In this document: in pieces, positions 62,457 through 64,000 of the stretch
How the letters are laid out: every line of letters begins with the position of its first letter
Numbering within the stretch: the stretch's first letter is position 1
Assembly (NCBI RefSeq): GCF_030435705.1
Contig: NZ_CP129382.1
Coordinates: 1,550,001 to 1,614,000 of the forward strand
Origin: Rhizobium sp. SSA_523
GTDB taxonomy: Bacteria; Pseudomonadota; Alphaproteobacteria; Rhizobiales; Rhizobiaceae
DNA: 64,000 nt
Reading direction: 5' to 3'
Notes under the pieces: generated by a model
The model's database searches: none
What the model saw: the letters and a program-made list of their open reading frames with translations, nothing else
Told to the model about the DNA's origin: nothing
Position numbers and translations under genes: made by a program

Positions 62457-64000
62457 TCAGGCGACCTGACGACGGTGCGCGGCCGTCATGTCCTCGCTCG
62501 TTGCCGAAACCTTGAAGCGCCCGATCATCTCATAGAGGCTCGCCGCTTCCGCAGCCAGGGTCTGGGCCGCCGCATTGGCTTCCTCGACGGTGGAGGCATT
62601 CTTCTGCGACACCTTGTCGAGGCTGCCAATGGCGGCATTGATCTCGTTGATTCCCACCGACTGCTCGCGCGCGGCCGCAGAGATCGCCTGGACATTGCCG
62701 TCCACGTCCAAAACCTTGCGCACGATCTCGCGCAGTGCTTCGCCTGTATTGGCCACCAGCGTGACGCCGTGTTCGACGGACGAGGCCGAGGCGGCAATCA
62801 GCGCCTTGATCTCCTTCGCCGCCTGCGCCGAGCGCTGCGCCAGTTCCCGGACCTCCTGCGCCACGACGGCAAAACCCTTGCCGGCCTCGCCGGCGCGCGC
62901 TGCCTCCACACCGGCATTGAGCGCGAGCAGATTGGTCTGGAAGGCGATCTCATCGATCACCGAGATGATGTTCTCGATCTCCTTGGACGAGGTGACGATC
63001 CGCCCCATGGCCTCGGTGGCATCGCGCACGATCTTGCCCGAGGCCTCGGCCGATTGCCGGGTGGCGCTGACAAGCTGGCTTGCCTGGCCGGCGCTGACGC
63101 TGGAATCGCGGACCGTCGTGGCGATCTGTTCGACAGCGGCCGCCGTCTCCTCGACGGACGCCGCCTGATGTTCGGAATTGCGGGCAATATCGTCGGAGAC
63201 GGAGCGGATCACCGCGGCATTGGCGGCCAGAACCTCGGCCGAATGCTGGATGGAGCCCACCGTGGCCTCCAGCGCCCGCGCCGCAGCATTGAAATCCTGC
63301 CGCGTGCGCTCCAGTGCCGTATCGATGGGCGTGTTGATCTCCACTGTCAGATCGCCCGATGCCAGCCGGCCTATGGCATCGCCGATCGTCTCGACGGCCT
63401 GCATGCGCGCGGTGATATCGGTCGCAACCTTGATGACCTTGTAGACGAGGCCGCGGGAGTTGAAGACCGGCGTATAGGCCGCCTGGATCCAGACGCGCCG
63501 ACCGCCTTTGCCGATCCGCACGAAATTATCGGCAATATATTCCCCTGCCCGCAGCCGGTCCCAGAACCGCGCATAATCGCTGGTCGCCACATAGGCCGGA
63601 TCGCAGAACAGGCGGTGGAACTGTCCGACCACCTCATCCGCCCGATAGCCCATGGCGGATAGGAAATTGTCGTTGACCTTCGAGACGCGGCCATCGGGCT
63701 CGAATTCGATGATCGCCTGGGACTGATCGATGGCCCGCAGGCGGTTGCCGTCGTTCAGCGCCTGGATGCGGCTTGTCGTGATGTCGCTGGCGATCTTCAG
63801 CACGCGGACGACCTTGGAGCCGCGGAAGACCGGATTATAAGTTGCTTCGATCCAGATGTCTTCGCCGGACTTCTTCTGCCGGCGAAACTGTCCGCTCTTG
63901 AAGTGACCGGCGGCCAGATCGCTCCAGAAGGCATTGTAATCCGGCGCGGAGCGGATGGCTTCTTCGCAGAACATGCGATGGTGCTGGCCGACGATCTCGG
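62457..64000 (-). CDS. PAS-containing methyl-accepting chemotaxis protein, C-terminal part
   Basis: The 514 visible residues are the C-terminal part of a longer receptor whose 5' end lies beyond the window. At the left of the protein is the end of a PAS domain ([17 protein letters not shown]), then a second PAS ([20 protein letters not shown] to [13 protein letters not shown]), a HAMP-like linker ([16 protein letters not shown]) and the signalling tip with [20 protein letters not shown]. No membrane helix is seen in the part present, so it may be cytoplasmic and sense redox or a ligand through PAS. It ends 26 bases from the anti-sigma gene. Confidence 0.92.
   Translation of the reverse strand, partial: EIVGQHHRMFCEEAIRSAPDYNAFWSDLAAGHFKSGQFRRQKKSGEDIWIEATYNPVFRGSKVVRVLKIASDITTSRIQALNDGNRLRAIDQSQAIIEFEPDGRVSKVNDNFLSAMGYRADEVVGQFHRLFCDPAYVATSDYARFWDRLRAGEYIADNFVRIGKGGRRVWIQAAYTPVFNSRGLVYKVIKVATDITARMQAVETIGDAIGRLASGDLTVEINTPIDTALERTRQDFNAAARALEATVGSIQHSAEVLAANAAVIRSVSDDIARNSEHQAASVEETAAAVEQIATTVRDSSVSAGQASQLVSATRQSAEASGKIVRDATEAMGRIVTSSKEIENIISVIDEIAFQTNLLALNAGVEAARAGEAGKGFAVVAQEVRELAQRSAQAAKEIKALIAASASSVEHGVTLVANTGEALREIVRKVLDVDGNVQAISAAAREQSVGINEINAAIGSLDKVSQKNASTVEEANAAAQTLAAEAASLYEMIGRFKVSATSEDMTAAHRRQVA

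Overview
This is a GC-rich, gene-dense stretch of chromosome from an alphaproteobacterium of the order Hyphomicrobiales, most likely family Rhizobiaceae (Rhizobium/Agrobacterium/Allorhizobium group). Grounds: the lgt-midA-pgeF cluster, a second-type ClpS (ClpS2-like), the petABC operon next to a pair of ABC exporters and trmL, an rplY...pth...ychF block, a MarR-OmpR-kinase trio of the PetP/PetR type, and a MoxR/DUF58/DUF4159 operon. No prophage, insertion sequence, CRISPR array, tRNA or rRNA was seen. Genus-level placement is inference.

Layout. 1-9.5 kb: 5' end of an aspartate aminotransferase, a DMT permease, a cold-shock protein with a long leader, an MBL hydrolase, a MarR/response-regulator/histidine-kinase operon, csaA-like, proC, a YbjN protein and ubiK. 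10-16.4 kb: lgt, midA-like methyltransferase, pgeF, a divergent M24-fold protein, a lipoprotein, prs. 16.5-25.9 kb: signalling, with a chemoreceptor, two dual GGDEF-EAL proteins (one MHYT, one PAS) around rplY, and a solute-binding protein. 26-33 kb: pth, a decayed GNAT gene, clpS2, ychF, a membrane protein, two MaoC hydratases, a LysE exporter, apt, and an antitoxin/PemK-MazF toxin pair. 33-41 kb: petABC (bc1 complex), two ABC exporters, trmL. 41-47.5 kb: a divergent orphan flagellin, hemF, small unknown proteins, CCA-adding enzyme, two further genes in its operon. 47.6-54.5 kb: four-gene MoxR operon probably serving the cell envelope. 54.6-64 kb: VirK/YbjX-like protein, acetyltransferases, methyltransferase, glutathionyl-hydroquinone reductase, Nudix, phosphoesterase, an ECF sigma/anti-sigma pair and a PAS chemoreceptor that runs off the window.

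How the genes relate. Much of the window is housekeeping (translation quality control, respiration, lipoprotein and envelope maturation, nucleotide salvage) with signalling genes inserted among it: two chemoreceptors, two cyclic-di-GMP enzymes, a two-component system and an ECF switch. The rplY-pth pair, usually adjacent in this group, is split by about 4 kb carrying a GGDEF-EAL gene and a binding-protein gene, and a GNAT gene fragment survives beside pth.

The most unusual pattern is repetitive. At least eleven short perfect or near-perfect tandem repeats, with units of 7 to 21 bp, sit at gene edges, in linkers or between genes. In the four clearest coding cases the unit is a multiple of three, giving pentapeptide, heptapeptide or tetrapeptide repeats; units of 7, 11 and 14 bp occur only outside genes. 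A pair of 28-bp diverged repeats also flanks one small gene. The best candidate for a little-described system is the toxin pair at 32.4-33.1 kb, whose antitoxin I do not recognise.
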